Assembly: GCA_029449235.1 (NCBI GenBank)
Contig: JANATG010000004.1
Location: forward strand, 1,860,001 to 1,924,000
DNA length: 64,000 bases
Direction of reading: 5' to 3'
DNA from: Linnemannia schmuckeri
Lineage: Eukaryota; Mortierellomycota; Mortierellomycetes; Mortierellales; Mortierellaceae
The notes under the pieces are model-generated. The model saw only the letters and a program-made list of their open reading frames with translations. It did not search any database and had not been told where the DNA came from. The translations under genes and the position numbers were made by a program. Below are positions 48,101 to 58,701 of this stretch, piece by piece. How positions within the stretch are numbered: position 1 is the first letter of the stretch; the number at the start of each line of letters is the position of its first letter.

Positions 48101-48985
48101 GCATTGGCGGCCTTTTCTGCTTCGTGAGCATCCTGTCTCTGTTTAATCAAGACCTCCAACTGTTTGTTGGCCATAGACTTTACCAGCTCGACAACTATAG
48201 AAAGTCAAATCAAGCGTCCATAGACATGTTTTGTTAGTAAACGTCATACTGAAGACTCAAACTGTGTCATAGCGTCTCCTCCCAGCTAAAAGATAAACAA
48301 CAAGACGACTTACCCTTTTGACTGGCAAGGATGCGGTCCTTGAAAGAGGCTGAGAATCCTTCGTAGAGAATGCGAGTTCCAACATAGTTACTGTAACTTC
48401 TCCAACCCTATGACATTATCATCAAAGAAAGTTAAAAGGAGGCAGAACAGATGTTAGGACACAATGGATCGGAGATAATCGAATTGAACACCTCTGCTCG
48501 TTGATCTCCTAAATGAGCCTTCTTTGAAGTTCTCTTTTTTTTTTTTCTTCTTCCGGCTGTCTTTCCTTCTAACCAATTGACTATCCTCCGTGTCACGTCC
48601 ACATTCTTGCTCATAACAGACATTGATCCATGGACACGTGTATAATGCTGTTGTTCTCGCGAGTACAAGGAAACATAAAATAAAGCATGCCCAAGGCGAT
48701 CTGCTGGAGAAAAAGTGCACAAAGCAAACAAGATAAGCCCGCCATCGCATTGAAAGACGTCCTTGCTTGAATCAAAAGTCCAACTGACGACTTACAGTTC
48801 CTTGGTAAAACGCTGCAGTTTGCACTACGAATCCGACGGGGTCCTCTCTGATTCTTCCGGCATGTTTCTTACTGTTCGTTTGAGAAAAATTATCGTAGGT
48901 GGAGAAAAAAAAACACACGGGTTAGAACAGAACAGAGGTCAACAGGCATATTAACGACAACCCAAGCACGAATGGTTAAAAATGG

Positions 48986-49030
<45 letters not shown>

Positions 49031-49283
49031 CGGAAGGGAGAACTTGCGTGATATTCTCGACACCGGACTCGTCGTTGTCGGGTCCACCGCTCTGTGTTGC
49101 TGGCTTGCCGTTGGGTGCGTTTCCAAGGAGCGGGCTCGTTTCGCCAGAAGGAGGGCAGGAGGAGGAATCAACCTGCTGTGCAGGGACGATTGGCATGACG
49201 TTCTTGAGAGGCTTCAACTCCAAGACAGGTCCTGTACTGGCTCCGGCATTGTCTGCTCCAGCCTTGCTGTTCTTTGATGCCAT
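45110..49283 (-). CDS. PlsB-type glycerol-3-phosphate / dihydroxyacetone-phosphate acyltransferase
   Basis: Thirteen exons (49283-49048, 48871-48796, 48407-48314, 48194-47951, 47832-47405, 47301-47040, 46944-46860, 46755-46690, 46599-46484, 46378-46069, 45963-45882, 45789-45343, 45222-45110) give 852 residues. It catalyses the first acylation in glycerolipid synthesis. Acyltransferase motifs are intact: HKSHIDY (HX4D at 265-270), GAFFIRRSW (307-315), FIEGTRSRTGK (342-352) and a following IVPISIGYDKV (motif IV). The layout resembles bacterial PlsB and animal mitochondrial GPAT/peroxisomal GNPAT, not the short yeast Gpt2/Sct1 type. The N-terminus is disordered with no clear presequence. The C-terminus ends APKL, not a plain PTS1, though a -xKL ending leaves peroxisomal location open. 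The first intron (48872-49047) starts with GC and contains 44 A. Glycerol-3-phosphate versus DHAP preference cannot be read from sequence. Confidence 0.93.
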
Positions 49284-51097
49284 GTGTTTAGTTTTTTTGT
49301 TGTTGAATGAAATGTGTTGGGAAGGAAGGGTTGTTGCAGTTGTTGAAATGGTTGATCAGAGCAAAAAGGAAAAGTCCTGATCCTGTTTCTTTCTGTTCCA
49401 ATGAAGAGTCCCTGTACGGAGATGTCGACAAAGGCAGGCGAGGAGGAGGGAAGAGAAGAAGGAAGAAAGGGAGAGGGAAGAGAGCAGAATGAAGGCGAGA
49501 AAGAGGGAGAGAGGGAGAGGGAAGAGGGTAGGGAGAAGTTGGCAGAATGAAAAAAAAAAAAGAAAAATAAAAAATTATGGGGTGGGTCTTTTTTGGTGGT
49601 GTTCCTGCCTGTCGTCAGTCTGAACTGTCTGGGGTACAATGAAGGTGAAGAAGAGAATTGACGGAAGGAAAAGGGAAAAAACGAATGAAAAAGTGTAAAA
49701 AAGAAGGGCAATCCTGAAAATGATTTTTGCACACCTACTTCAGGAGATACTGTATCCACTCGGGCCAATTGAGCACAACTGGAGCGAAAAAATGGAAAAA
49801 AAAAAAAAAAAAAAAAAAAAAAAGAAGGCTACAAGCTACGGCTAATAACTATCTACGGCTACAACAAAAAAAAACACTATGACTATCGTTGACTATGGAT
49901 CTACAATCTAAGAAACAAAAGGCAGAAAAGAGGAGAGATAATGGCTCAATTGGTCCTAATGGTCACTGTGAGAGGGTGTTGGAAGAGGATTAAGGAAGTG
50001 GGTGACTGACTGACTGACTGACTGGAGAGAAGAAACAGGGGTGGAAATGTGGAAGAGAAAGAGAGACACAAGTTGTTGAAGAGAGGAGTCTGTGGGAGGG
50101 GAAGAAGTGAAAAGAAGGAAGACAATAAAAAAAGAAAGAGAAGAGAGAAGAGAGAAAAAGACAGACCGATGAAATAAATAAAACGAAACATGGACGGACA
50201 CTTTAACGCATCAACTTTTTTTAATACTTTCATCGATCGGCCTTGACAACTGCTTCGGCCTCTCCTCTCTCTCACACACTTATCTCTTGGTCATTGTTAC
50301 TATCGCAATCCCTATCGCCACTTGTTCATGTTATGGCCATGGCTGATGTCAAACTATCAGTAATCGAATTGCTTTGCTTGTTCGCTCTTTTGTCTTTGCC
50401 TTGGTCTCATTTTCATGCTATATCCCTCGTCTCCGTCGTTGTTCACTGGCCGTTTGACTTGCCCTATCGGTGGAGGTGTGAGATGTGGAAGTGAGTTGTG
50501 GATGTGGAAGAAGAGAAGAAACGACGGCCTTGACAGAACCTTATTTGTCGTTGGATGCGGGCCTTGCTTGCACTGGTCAGTGGAGCATAAAAATCGCACT
50601 TTTTTTTTTTTTTAATTATGCGAGCGATCTCCGGCAGAATTCCAATTGTTGGGGGAAATCCTATCCACCCTCTCCCGTTCAAGCAAACACACAGACAGTC
50701 AAACAACAAAAGATGACATCCTCTTGACCGCCTTGCACCTTCGCCTAACTCCATTCGTTCTCACTATATTCTTCTAGGCTTACAGTTGTATTAATGCTAA
50801 TGACCATCATGCCATCATACACTTTCCATTGCATGACACAACTATCAGACTTAAGGTACAGCAAATAGAGTGTTATTCTATTCATTTCTATCAATATGTA
50901 TCAATGAGCTAACTCTTTTGACGAGGACCCGTTCTTGGCAGCCGCATGTGTTGCCCACATCCATTAATACCTTTTCAAATTCATTCAACAATCCACCCTG
51001 GGGCTCCTTTTTTTGGTCTTGATCCCTCATAATTCAAACCTCCACCCCGCCATCCTTGGCATCATCCACAACCTGGTTACTGCTCTAAAGCAACGTC

Positions 51098-51457
51098 TTA
51101 AAGGATTCTTCCTGCTTTCATTGTCTTCCCTTCTTCGCTCTCCACAATGGTAGAGGACAATGCACCAGTACAGGATTGATTTATGCCGCGTTTTCCCTTC
51201 CTAAAACTTTTTCGCTCTTCGTCACTTTTTTCCCTAGCCTGATAGTCCTGATATATGTACATGGACTTGACTGAAGACGTCTGTTTGTGTTTGTTTTCTT
51301 TTCTGTTGTAAAATATCCCCAAAGAGCGCGGGGTGAACGGACCACCTCGTAATCTTTTTTCTTCATCCGACCCGAATTCCTCTTCCAGTCTTTTCTGTTG
51401 CTTGACAATGTGAGCAAAATTCAAGGAGCCTGGGTCATTAGAAGTGTCGGTTTTCAT
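51098..51457 (-). CDS. Small hypothetical protein
   Basis: An uninterrupted ATG-to-stop frame of 119 codons lies in otherwise non-coding DNA. The product is hydrophilic and charged: an opening MKTDTSNDPGSLNFAHIVK, an acidic/basic KQQKRLEEEFGSDEEKRLRGG, then FTPRSLGIFYNRK and a Lys/Arg/Ser-rich tail. No signal peptide, membrane segment or known domain is seen. The balanced residue use and clear coiled-coil-like start make it more gene-like than other open frames nearby, but no homologue comes to mind and chance cannot be excluded. Confidence 0.35.
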   Translation of the reverse strand: MKTDTSNDPGSLNFAHIVKQQKRLEEEFGSDEEKRLRGGPFTPRSLGIFYNRKENKHKQTSSVKSMYIYQDYQAREKSDEERKSFRKGKRGINQSCTGALSSTIVESEEGKTMKAGRIL

Positions 51458-52954
51458 TTTCTTTTGGTGAACAAGACAACGGAGAGGGAAAGAGAGAGGA
51501 GAATGAGGTTTGGATCGGTTCCGTGGTAGCTATCTTGTCGGAGTCCGACTCTAGCTGCCATTTTAACTATGCCTAAACGGGGATTGGATTGCAACAACGG
51601 AGACGACGACAATAGACGATAGGCAACAGCAACTGTGTGTAGTTTTCACTCAAAACCTTCGGCGAATCTAGGGAAGAGCAAAAAGGGCGTTTGCAGGGAC
51701 AGGTAAGACGCACGAAGCGCAACTGACCATGTGCTTGAACTAACCCACTCTATTAAATCTTAATCATCAAGCAGCTTCAAACGCACTAGCACGCGCCCTT
51801 TTTCATTTCTTCAGTTCACTCACAGCACAACCCATTCGTGTCATTGTTTTCTTTTGTTTTTGAGCAAAAAGCTCTTGTTGCCAAGCCATAGCGACCACCA
51901 CCATGCCAAAGCACATCAGACACTTTTTTGTGAAGGAAAAACAAAATTGATAACAAACATGGGCAAGCAATAGTGCTTGTCGCTTTAGCGTGCAAAGGTA
52001 ACCTTCTATTCGTTCTGCGTACCCCTTGGTTGGCCTTGCTTCTTTCCTTGGCATCGCTGCTTATTCCCATGGCATTATCTTTTATCTTTATTGTTATTCA
52101 TCGTTCTCAATTCTTCTCGAGTAATAAACGTCCTTCTACGCTTTCCTCCAGTGACTGAGAGTATCAGTATAATGTAGCGGAGAGAGTATCACCGTCCCCA
52201 TTTGCTGGCTGAAAAACAACAAAGCACATAGACAAGCAAGATTGCACAATTTGGATAGAAAATGAACTTGATGATACATCTAAATAGCGCTCCATTCATC
52301 TGCAATTAATGTCGTACATGAGTGCGACTGCGTGTGCGAATTATATCCTGGTGAAAGGGCACGTAGGTGTCACAAGTCCGTTGACGGCAAAGTTAACATG
52401 GTTGGCATGTCAATTGAAAAAAGGCTCGGAGACATGACTTCGACGCTTTGTCGTACTGGAGAATATCACCTTTGGTCTATCCTCGATCTATTCTCTTCAG
52501 TTGCAGCTGCGCGAGTGTGTTCGGATTCCCATGCAGGAACAAACGGAACGGTTCCACTGTCTATGTAGTTCCCTTTCCTAGAAAGGACTAAAGACCGCGA
52601 TTTGATCACGTGGTGGTTGTTTATTCAGAAATAAGAAATGCGGCTTCAGCCACCCATTCTCGGACTGGAAAAAACAACCACCAGGCGGGTAAGCCCAAAA
52701 GGGGTCGCGGATTCGGCCTTTCCCACCCTTGCTACCCATGCCGCAACTTTGAATGCTTCCTTCCTAGCTCCCTACTTCGCGTCTTTTCTTTCTCCCACCC
52801 TTCACCACCCCCCCTTCCTCCTTCCCTCCGCATTCGTCTTCCATCTCAAGGGCAAACAGCAGCATCTTGTGTAGGACCCATTTCATTCTTTCAGGCACAT
52901 TCTACCTACCCAAACTTTCTTTTTTTTTTTTCTTCAGGCACTAAAGCGCCAGGT

Positions 52955-53107
52955 ATGCAGTACTTGTTACGCCATCACTTTCCTCGTTCAACAACTCGAA
53001 ACCAAAGTAGCCCCTATACTAGCAATACATTGACACTAATGAATCTCGTCACTGTTTTTAGCCAACATCCCCGGATTACTTCGCCGAGACGACTGATACG
53101 CGAGTGA
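52955..53107 (+). other. Upstream ORF of 50 codons in the PPR gene leader
   Basis: It begins MQYLLRHHFPRSTTRNQ and ends at TGA 53105-53107, four bases before the PPR start at 53112. It is in another frame. Pyrimidine-rich sequence ending CTTCAG (about 52920-52937) just upstream looks like a splice acceptor, so the leader may be spliced. Confidence 0.4.
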
Positions 53108-53111
53108 TCTA

Positions 53112-56100
53112 ATGTCGTGTTCTTCCAGCCGCGCGGCCAATGTGCTGTCCGTGGCCATGGGCATCCCTTCGCGGTCCAAGAACTGTCTGACTGGACTATC
53201 AGGACACAAAATTCGGACGGGAGCCTCGGACTCGATCTCCAGTCGATCCTTCTCTTCTAGTAGCCAAGCTCGCGCCTTGCCAGCAAGCAATCTCGGCAGA
53301 TCGAATCGCTCATCGGCTGTGTCGACATTATCAACCACTGTGTCGACACTATCAACCACCAGCAGGATACAGCACAGCGAGCCGTCATGGGAGGTCTTTT
53401 TCACACATTCATGCAGCATAAACCCCAGGATATCCAGACCGTTCGCTTCGCCATCGCACACCTCACAGATCCGTTACCGACACGGTGCACCTCAGCGATC
53501 ATTCTCCGTTCAAGCATTCACGGACAAGTCAGCTGTTACGTCCATAGTCTCGGAAGGAATTCGGAGCTGTTCACAGAAAGAGGCCCTCTCACAGCAATCG
53601 ATGCTCGGATCGCAACCCTGCGTTGTCGTTGACAGCATTCATCGAGGCAAGAGGACTTCTGCTAGAGCTTACCTTCACCCGGACATCGCCTTTTCAAGAT
53701 CTGCGCAACGACCTTCCGCTCAAGAGTCGATTACCATCGCTCTCTCGGTACCTGGAGTTTCAGGATTTCAGGCACGAATTTCATCCAGAAGCGTATCATC
53801 TTGTTCAGTCGGGAACTGCCGTAACACCCCAGATAGCCACAGTACGTCAAGGAGGTATTTACACTCGATCCGCTCAAGGCGCTCATTTGCTCCCCAAGAA
53901 GGCCGACCTACAAACGGACTGAGCTATGAGGAGAGGCGTGCGATGATGGCTGAAATGCGAGAGAAGATGGTTCTCAGGTCTTCTGTCCCAGTGCTGTGGG
54001 GTGCTTACACCAAGATCGTCCAGTCACAACTCCTCACTCAAGTCCAATCCGACGACATCATTGCTTTGTTTCAGATCCTAGCCCAGTCTCACCAGAGCGA
54101 GGAGGCAATGGAGATGATGCTCCAGGTGGCACTGGATGTGAACCAGATCGGCAAGCAACTTCCCCAGGAGCCATTCGAGATTCTGATGCGCCAGGCGACA
54201 GATCATATGCCCGCAGACCAAATCAAAGCGGCAGCATGGCAGATTCAAGGACGCCGGCGGTTTTTTTCGGAGATCATTCAGCTGTGCGACACTAATGCCG
54301 AGATGAGGAGGGTTTTGGGACTCTACAGTCAGCTTGTCAAGTCCTCATTCGATGTCGACGGATACTCGACCTACTTTCAGGGACGGACGAGTCGCGCCAG
54401 AAAGCTTGCCGCGGATGTGTTAACGTGGATCGAGGGTGAAGGGATCGCTCGCAATCGGCAAGTCACCGAGTACCTCCTGGTGTTTCTTTTAGATCGATCT
54501 CGACTCCACCAGGTCTTTAGTGCCTTGGAATCACTTTCGAAGGGCGGTCTTGTCTTCAGTCGTGGATTCTACACTACCGTTATTCACCGTTTCGGACGCG
54601 GACAAAAGTTCGACTACATGGACTACACGCTCGACTTGATGAGGAGGCAAGGTCTCAAGCCACTGGAGGACACGTACTCGGCCATCATCGACGCACATTC
54701 AAAGGCTGGAAACCTGCGGGAAGCCCAACGAGTCTACCAGGAGGTTCTTGCGGCTGGCCTTGTTCCGACTAACAAGACTCTCGGTCCTATGCTGGAGGCG
54801 GTTGGAGCGATGGGCGACTACGACATGACCAAGCAACTTGTGGAGCAAATGAACTCCAGTGGAGTCACCTCGAATGAATATACCTTCAGCGCACTTCTCC
54901 GAAGTGTCTCGCATGACTCCTCCAAAAGTATCCAACTCTTCAACGAACTTTCCAAGCAAATGGAGCCCAACACCGTCAACTACAACATTCTCATTCGTGC
55001 CTTCCAGCGTCAGAGCGACCTAGATGGGGCGTTTCGAGTGTTTCAGTCGATGATAGCCAACGGTGTTCGGCCGGACAAGTTTACATTTTCCAGCATTCTC
55101 AGTCTCTTTGCTATCCGAGGAGATACCGATGGTGCCGAAGCTTTTTGGAACGAGATGGTCGGAGTCCATGGGGTCAAGCCTAACGCCTTTGCATACGGAT
55201 CGATGATGCACGTTTATTGTACCGCGGAGGATATGCTGAGCGCCCAGACTGTCTACAGGGAGATGATCCAGTCGAGCATCATGCCGAACGAGGTCATTTT
55301 CGGAACCTTGCTCAACGCTTACGCCCGACATGGAGACCTGACTCAGATGCTGTCCATCTACGATGCTATGCGTTCGGAGGATCTCAAGCCCAACAGCTAT
55401 ATCTACTCTAACCTCCTGTTCGGCTTGGTCAAGGACGGTGACATGCCAGCAGCTCAACGACTTTACGACACGATGGAGGAGGACGGATTCAGCCACAATG
55501 TCCTGGCGCAGACGATCCTGATGAAGGGTTATCTCGATCACGGAGGCTTTCAGGAGTCCCAGGCAATCTACAAGAACATGATCCGCTCGGGTCTGATACC
55601 CAACTTTATGACCTACGCCGCTCTGCTTCAAGCCCATGCCAAGCGAGGTGAGATTCGCGAGGGTCGTGATTTCCTGAACAAGATCCTCAAGAGTCGCGGT
55701 CTGGTTGTTATCGGAGACGAGGAGGATGAGCCTCTGGAGAGCGAGGAGCTGAAGCAGCTTGGGATTAACAAGAGTCATGACCGAGCCAGGGCCAGCTCAC
55801 CCGACTCTTTTGACCGAGATTTCGTCTCCGATCAGGTACAGGAGGGCCATCTGTCGACCATCGGAACCGAACGGAAGCCTCTGAAGGCGTCTGCCCGGCC
55901 CAATCCCTTAATGACGTTCACGCCGCTGCTCGATGCCTATGCCAAGGAGGGTAACTTTGTAGCCACCAAGGCCATGTTTGATGAAATTAAGGCCCGCGGA
56001 CTGGAGCCTAACACTGTCACCTTCACGATCCTGATGGACTCGTACCGTCGTGTCGGCGATGTCGAGAATGTGTTGAGTATCTGGAACGAGCTATTTGATC

Positions 56101-57194
56101 GGTTCCTTGAAAAATGGCGATCTGCCCAGAGCCACGCAGATCAGATCGGTCCCTTCAAGACAGTGAACTTTGAATGGATCAATGACCGTCTGTCAACCAA
56201 GGCCTCCAAGCTTCAAGGGGTTCTGCAGCAACCGGTTTCGATTGTTCTCGACTCGCTCTCCTACTCTGGAAGGATCCAGGAAGCCAAGGCGATCTGGCTT
56301 CAACTCGAAGAGGTTGGCTTCCAATTTGATTCCTCCAACTGGAACGATTATTGTATTGCCTTGGCCAGGAACGGACTTTTGTTGGATTCTCTCAAGATTG
56401 TCCAGGACAAATTGCTTCCTGGATACATTTCCGCACAATCAAGACAGTCTGGCGCCGACTCATCCTCGACGAAGACTCTGGACGCGATCTCCTTGGACTC
56501 TCAGACTGGAGAAGCTTCTGCTGGAGCCATGAAGGAGGTCTCTGGTTCGTCGGTCTCCAAGCGCGGGGCTCCTTTGGAATCGATTTCCTCCACCGACGAG
56601 TCTACCACACCAAAGCTTGGTGCAACCTTGCTCTACCCTCGACCCAGAACTTTTGCAGCCTTGGCAGACAGTCTAGAGGATCTCCTGTCGTTGAAGGGCA
56701 TCCACGCGAAGCAACAGTTCGGTTCGCCTTCTGACCGCCAGGACACCACCAACTCGTCGGCAGTCGAGTCTAAATCCCGGGCCACGGACACCACAATCGG
56801 CTCCCAGCACAGAGATGTACGGAGGGAACTTGTTGAGGCCAAGTTGCAGCCCTACCCTCAACCATTCAAGAACTTGGAGGAACACCACCGCCAGATTTTG
56901 TGGGACATAGTACGGAAAGACTACCAGCGTGTTCTTGAGGCCCTTGCCGAGGGTATGCTTGTGGTGACCGGACCTCAAGCCATCATGCGATCAAGCTTTG
57001 CCACGTCTTCCGGTTCTGGTTTCAGCAAAGATGTCTCTGCCGACCCTACCGAATCTACCAAGAGAGACGCCAAGTTTACGGGTTTTCGCCCATGGCGCCG
57101 ACTCAAGTTTATAATGAAGGACATGGAGCGCCAAAAGTTTATACAGGAGCGGGAGGAGTACTATGATCTCTTGCGCAAGCGCAAACCCACTTAG
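53112..57194 (+). CDS. Large mitochondrial-type pentatricopeptide repeat (PPR) protein
   Basis: A single 1360-codon exon. Residues 1-270 are Ser/Arg-rich and compatible with organelle targeting plus a disordered leader. From about 480 to 860 a run of roughly eleven 35-residue PPR motifs follows (for example DTYSAIIDAHSKAGNLREAQ, NTVNYNILIRAFQRQSDLDG, NEVIFGTLLNAYARHGDLTQ), with one or two further motifs after a disordered spacer (MTFTPLLDAYAKEGNFVATK). Position-5 and last-position residues (Asn, Asp, Ser, Thr) vary in the way used for single-stranded RNA recognition. The C-terminus ends with a basic-acidic helix (MKDMERQKFIQEREEYYDLL). Such proteins bind organellar transcripts and support maturation, stability or translation. 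An in-frame stop just upstream fixes ATG 53112 as the first start. The RNA target is unknown. Confidence 0.9.
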   Translation: MSCSSSRAANVLSVAMGIPSRSKNCLTGLSGHKIRTGASDSISSRSFSSSSQARALPASNLGRSNRSSAVSTLSTTVSTLSTTSRIQHSEPSWEVFFTHSCSINPRISRPFASPSHTSQIRYRHGAPQRSFSVQAFTDKSAVTSIVSEGIRSCSQKEALSQQSMLGSQPCVVVDSIHRGKRTSARAYLHPDIAFSRSAQRPSAQESITIALSVPGVSGFQARISSRSVSSCSVGNCRNTPDSHSTSRRYLHSIRSRRSFAPQEGRPTNGLSYEERRAMMAEMREKMVLRSSVPVLWGAYTKIVQSQLLTQVQSDDIIALFQILAQSHQSEEAMEMMLQVALDVNQIGKQLPQEPFEILMRQATDHMPADQIKAAAWQIQGRRRFFSEIIQLCDTNAEMRRVLGLYSQLVKSSFDVDGYSTYFQGRTSRARKLAADVLTWIEGEGIARNRQVTEYLLVFLLDRSRLHQVFSALESLSKGGLVFSRGFYTTVIHRFGRGQKFDYMDYTLDLMRRQGLKPLEDTYSAIIDAHSKAGNLREAQRVYQEVLAAGLVPTNKTLGPMLEAVGAMGDYDMTKQLVEQMNSSGVTSNEYTFSALLRSVSHDSSKSIQLFNELSKQMEPNTVNYNILIRAFQRQSDLDGAFRVFQSMIANGVRPDKFTFSSILSLFAIRGDTDGAEAFWNEMVGVHGVKPNAFAYGSMMHVYCTAEDMLSAQTVYREMIQSSIMPNEVIFGTLLNAYARHGDLTQMLSIYDAMRSEDLKPNSYIYSNLLFGLVKDGDMPAAQRLYDTMEEDGFSHNVLAQTILMKGYLDHGGFQESQAIYKNMIRSGLIPNFMTYAALLQAHAKRGEIREGRDFLNKILKSRGLVVIGDEEDEPLESEELKQLGINKSHDRARASSPDSFDRDFVSDQVQEGHLSTIGTERKPLKASARPNPLMTFTPLLDAYAKEGNFVATKAMFDEIKARGLEPNTVTFTILMDSYRRVGDVENVLSIWNELFDRFLEKWRSAQSHADQIGPFKTVNFEWINDRLSTKASKLQGVLQQPVSIVLDSLSYSGRIQEAKAIWLQLEEVGFQFDSSNWNDYCIALARNGLLLDSLKIVQDKLLPGYISAQSRQSGADSSSTKTLDAISLDSQTGEASAGAMKEVSGSSVSKRGAPLESISSTDESTTPKLGATLLYPRPRTFAALADSLEDLLSLKGIHAKQQFGSPSDRQDTTNSSAVESKSRATDTTIGSQHRDVRRELVEAKLQPYPQPFKNLEEHHRQILWDIVRKDYQRVLEALAEGMLVVTGPQAIMRSSFATSSGSGFSKDVSADPTESTKRDAKFTGFRPWRRLKFIMKDMERQKFIQEREEYYDLLRKRKPT

Positions 57195-57507
57195 AGATCC
57201 AAAGAGAGGAAGAAGAGTAGGCGCTCGTTTTCATTTTTTTTCACATTTTTTTTTATCACCCACCATTGTACCATAATCAACAACCTTGTAGACATTGCTT
57301 TTCTGATAGACAAAACCATTTTCCCCTCTTTCTTACTTTTTGTTGTTAATTTTTCTCTCAACAAGACATTTTCCGCATTTTCGTGCCCTTTTCCCTATTC
57401 GATACATATTGGTCTGATTGGTCTGCTTCTGGTGTTTTCTGCTTTCTTCTAGTAACTAAACTTTTTTATGTTGTAAAAAAATGTAACATGGGGTAACTAA
57501 CAAAAGA
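57195..57507. other. Convergent 3' region of PPR and one-TM protein genes
   Basis: T-rich sequence with several TTTTTTT blocks on one strand and TTATGTTGTAAA-like A/T elements; consistent with two 3' UTRs. Nothing else is seen. Confidence 0.6.
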
Positions 57508-58446
57508 CTAATAGACATTTCCGGGTCTCGCAAATCCACCAGCTCCAACACCACCAGCAGATCCAGCATTCGACAACCCAATACCTCCCAATCCAAATCC
57601 TCCTCCTCCGCCAATATGACGGACTCTTGCGGGCTGACCTCTCGAAGCGTTCACCACGTCATCCGGGTTGCCTCCAAAGACTTTACGCCAAGTGCGCTGG
57701 ACATGGTACACTAGACTCCGTTGACCGACAAGTGTCAACAGGATGGTTCCGAACCCCCAGAAGAAGCCGTGGATAAAAGGCATGATGATAATGTCGCGGA
57801 TCGTCATCACCGTTACCCTTGCAGCGATCGAGGGGACTCTCTTTCCAGTGGTGTCCTTGCTTGGTTTTTGTAATGCTCCTGTGGAGGGTGGTGTTGGATT
57901 CTTTTCGTCCGAGGCGTCGAGGATAGTGGCCGAGCTGGTAGCAAGGGCAGATTCTTTGGCGTGGGTCTCATAGATCTGATTCAGAGCCTTGCGGTAGTTG
58001 TTGTCGAACCTTAGGTCTGGGACGGGGGGTGCCTGAGCCAACAAGTGGGATGCAGAATCCGAGAACCGTCTTCTTCTGCTGCTCTTCTTGCGACCTCCTG
58101 CTCCTGTCTTCTCGTTGTCAGAGTTGTCAGAGTCAGAGTCCTCACTGTCGGATGTTATTCCCGAGGCGTGCTTGGACTTTGAAGACTTGCTTTCCTTAGT
58201 ACGGGTGTGGGTTCCGAACACTGAGGGGCGAAAGGCCTCACGGGGCTGAGGAGCAGTGGTCGTAGCTGTTGCAGACTCGGCTCCTATTGCTGTAGGGGAG
58301 TTGCTGTTGCTCTGACGGCTGTGGGGTCGGGAGAGGAATGGAGGAGTCGAGACATCGTCACTGTCGCTGTCACTGTCGTTGGCGGGGGTGTTGTGGGTGG
58401 CATCCCGTGGATGGGGTGTTGCATCGTGTCCAATACTGTCCGACAT
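57508..58446 (-). CDS. Disordered protein with one membrane segment (DUF1770-like, tentative)
   Basis: A single exon encodes 312 residues. The first half is Ser/Asp/Thr-rich with SDSDSDD clusters likely to be casein-kinase sites, and a KKSSRRRRFSDSAS basic patch. The recognisable core is PPVPDLRFDNNYRKALNQIYE, followed after a linker by ARVTVMTIRDIIIMPFIHGFFWGFGTILL, a membrane helix preceded by a polar face. The tail is Gly-rich. The PDLRF...Y block with a VTVRDxxxxPxxxG helix recalls a fungal family of small mitochondrial outer-membrane proteins (DUF1770). That match is from memory and only moderately sure. The short leader and single exon are unusual in this window. Confidence 0.75.
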   Translation of the reverse strand: MSDSIGHDATPHPRDATHNTPANDSDSDSDDVSTPPFLSRPHSRQSNSNSPTAIGAESATATTTAPQPREAFRPSVFGTHTRTKESKSSKSKHASGITSDSEDSDSDNSDNEKTGAGGRKKSSRRRRFSDSASHLLAQAPPVPDLRFDNNYRKALNQIYETHAKESALATSSATILDASDEKNPTPPSTGALQKPSKDTTGKRVPSIAARVTVMTIRDIIIMPFIHGFFWGFGTILLTLVGQRSLVYHVQRTWRKVFGGNPDDVVNASRGQPARVRHIGGGGGFGLGGIGLSNAGSAGGVGAGGFARPGNVY

Positions 58447-58701
58447 TGTTTTTCTTTAGTTTGTGTTGTATTGTTGAGTGTGTGAATGAAAACGAAAAGC
58501 GTGCTTTTGCAGGTCCGTACCTTTGAAATCGAGCACTACGTCACAAAAAAAGTGTGATGGGGAACCTGAATATATTGCATCCCTTCATCCGTCACTCCAT
58601 GCTTTATACCTCATGGGAACTAGCTTGGTTATACGTTGCTGATATGTTTTATTTCATGTCAAGTCATTAAGAAAAAGAAGCCTGCCATGTCTAAGAGTTT
58701 C

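Larger units (their letters stand above)
49284..53111. other. 3.8-kb mostly non-coding region
   Basis: It lies between the divergent acyltransferase (-) and PPR (+) genes. It holds a purine-rich stretch 49435-49560, a 28-A run (49796-49823), GACT repeats near 50007-50023, a small minus-strand ORF (51098-51457) and C/T-rich PPR leader sequence from about 52740. No tRNA or other RNA gene was recognised by eye. Confidence 0.5.

Noticed and set aside
53036..53461. 141-codon minus-strand frame opposite the PPR N-terminus
   Set aside because: Looks fairly protein-like, but the PPR frame continues through it for 4 kb; no family recognised.
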